From positions 124,001 to 188,000 of the forward strand of contig NZ_NPDM01000005.1 in assembly GCF_002812085.1 (NCBI RefSeq): 64,000 nucleotides of DNA. Direction: 5' to 3'. The position numbers and the translations under genes were made by a program. This document shows positions 63,049 to 64,000 of this stretch, in pieces. The first letter of the stretch is position 1; each line of letters begins with the position of its first letter. The notes beneath the pieces are model-generated. The model saw only the letters and a list, made by a program, of their open reading frames with translations. It was not told where the DNA came from and did not search any database. This stretch comes from Leptospira levettii. Lineage in GTDB: Bacteria; Spirochaetota; Leptospiria; Leptospirales; Leptospiraceae.

Positions 63049-64000
63049 ATGTCGATCAAAAAGAAAATCATATTGATATCGTTGGCTGTCATCTCTATCA
63101 TCATTGCAGGGATCATGATTGTCCTTTCGATGGTTGTTAGATCTACATTACAACATAATTTAGAAGAAGATACAAAATACATTTCCTCCAAAGTTACAAG
63201 TGACATATCGAACACTCTCAAGTCACCTATGAAAAAAACATTCGCCTTTCGTAAATCCTACGACAATGGGAATATCATTTCTAGGGCAGATGCAATCAAT
63301 TATCTTAAATCATTAAACAAAGAAAACGACATTGCTTTTGCGACGTATTGTGGTTTTGAACCCAATGCATTTGATGGGAAAGATTCACTTTATAAAAACA
63401 CAAAAGACCATGATGGAACAGGTAGATTCATTCCCTATATCTTCCGAGATGGAGATAAACTATTCTCTGAACCATTGAAGAATGTTGATGATCCCATTCA
63501 GGGAGAATTTTACCAAAAACCAAAATCCACCTTACAAACCAGTATCACATCACCTTACATATATAAGGTTGGAAAAACCGACATGTTCATTGTTTCCATC
63601 ATGGAACCAATTTTACGAAATGGGAAATTCATAGGGATTGCAGGAATTGACATAAGTCTAACAACTATTAAATCCTATTTAGATTCACTAAAATTTGCGG
63701 ATGGGGAAGGCAAAATCACTCTGATCTCAGACAATCATTTGGTTTTATATGATGGGTTTACCCACCTTTCAGAAGGATTAGATTTTCGATCAGCAGCAGA
63801 TCCCTATTTTTATGATCGAATCAAAAACAATGATACAAACATTTACGAATTTAATGATTACTTCCATGTGGCAGTTCCCATCTCCATTATAGAAAAAAAC
63901 GATCCTTGGTTTGCCCGTATTTCTGTCCCCAAATCCCAAATCCAATCCACTCTCAATTCCATCATCATTGTGACCATTGGACTTGGGATCTTAGGAGTCA
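63049..64000 (+). CDS. Cache-domain chemoreceptor or sensor, N-terminal part
   Basis: 317 codons before the window ends. ATG 63049 is preceded by TAGGGAA. Helix 1 is at about residues 8-30 (ILISLAVISIIIAGIMIVLS-like). The rest is a dCache_1-type periplasmic domain: VTSDISNTLKSPMKKTF, AFATYCGFEPNAFDGKDSL, YIYKVGKTDMFIVSIMEPI, GKFIGIAGIDISLTTIKSYL. The second helix and output domain lie beyond the edge. Both methyl-accepting receptors and kinases fit; a receptor is more likely by resemblance to Leptospira MCPs. Confidence 0.78.
   Translation, partial: MSIKKKIILISLAVISIIIAGIMIVLSMVVRSTLQHNLEEDTKYISSKVTSDISNTLKSPMKKTFAFRKSYDNGNIISRADAINYLKSLNKENDIAFATYCGFEPNAFDGKDSLYKNTKDHDGTGRFIPYIFRDGDKLFSEPLKNVDDPIQGEFYQKPKSTLQTSITSPYIYKVGKTDMFIVSIMEPILRNGKFIGIAGIDISLTTIKSYLDSLKFADGEGKITLISDNHLVLYDGFTHLSEGLDFRSAADPYFYDRIKNNDTNIYEFNDYFHVAVPISIIEKNDPWFARISVPKSQIQSTLNSIIIVTIGLGILGV

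Overview
The window reads as chromosomal DNA of a Leptospira species, most likely one of the free-living (saprophytic) clade. Evidence: AT-rich DNA; many lipoproteins with spirochaete-type lipoboxes; Leptospira-typical families (a LruC-domain lipoprotein, a DUF1554 remnant ending in a YCVEQ-like tail, small Cys-rich lipoproteins resembling the TIGR04452/TIGR04454 families); and many PP2C, GAF, PAS, HAMP and cyclase signalling proteins. No rRNA, tRNA, CRISPR array, insertion sequence or prophage was seen. The genes are dense and often overlap by ATGA or at converging ends.

Layout. 1-7.2 kb: a tightly coupled operon (membrane-bound nucleotide-sugar dehydratase, SspB-like ClpXP adaptor, start of an NCS2 permease), a STAS/zinc-ribbon protein, HrpB helicase, an AraC/Ogt repair fusion and a YhhN membrane protein. 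7.4-12.6 kb: accessory exported proteins, namely an ASH-repeat lipoprotein, a subtilase with a large insertion, a separate small I9-propeptide-like protein, small lipoproteins and decayed sequence. 12.8-16.6 kb: an ECF sigma factor/FecR pair with a HAMP-only membrane protein, and SthA transhydrogenase. 16.7-28.2 kb: adenylate cyclase, 1-Cys peroxiredoxin plus OsmC, DUF547 protein, esterase plus DinB, REC-PP2C plus PAS histidine kinase, ExbB/ExbD and UbiE. 28.4-34.3 kb: LruC-domain lipoprotein, then a locus centred on a photoactive yellow protein. 34.4-48.6 kb: O-antigen-ligase-like protein, DksA-like protein, L33, BASS transporter, class V aminotransferase, Alr, hydrolases, ArgB, GAF-PP2C, phosphofructokinase and envelope proteins. 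48.8-57.2 kb: a methyl-cycle cluster. 57.2-64 kb: chemoreceptors, an outer-membrane protein, an EamA transporter and small proteins.

The most striking region is 30.2-34.3 kb. A 123-residue protein matches photoactive yellow protein (PYP) over its whole length and keeps the chromophore cysteine and its tyrosine and glutamate partners. It lies in a two-gene operon with a repeat-containing coiled-coil protein. A transducer with an MCP-like domain diverges from it. Converging on it is a compact AMP-forming acid ligase with a C-terminal acyl-carrier domain. I propose, as inference, that this is a light-sensing module in a non-photosynthetic bacterium, with the ligase-ACP fusion as a candidate for activating the p-coumaryl chromophore.

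The second coherent system is the methyl cycle on the minus strand: an ArsR-methyltransferase fusion with a 32-bp palindrome next to its start codon, then AhcY, a 7Fe ferredoxin, MetH, two small genes and a short divergent MetF. Together they would regenerate methionine from S-adenosylhomocysteine, probably under SAH-responsive repression.
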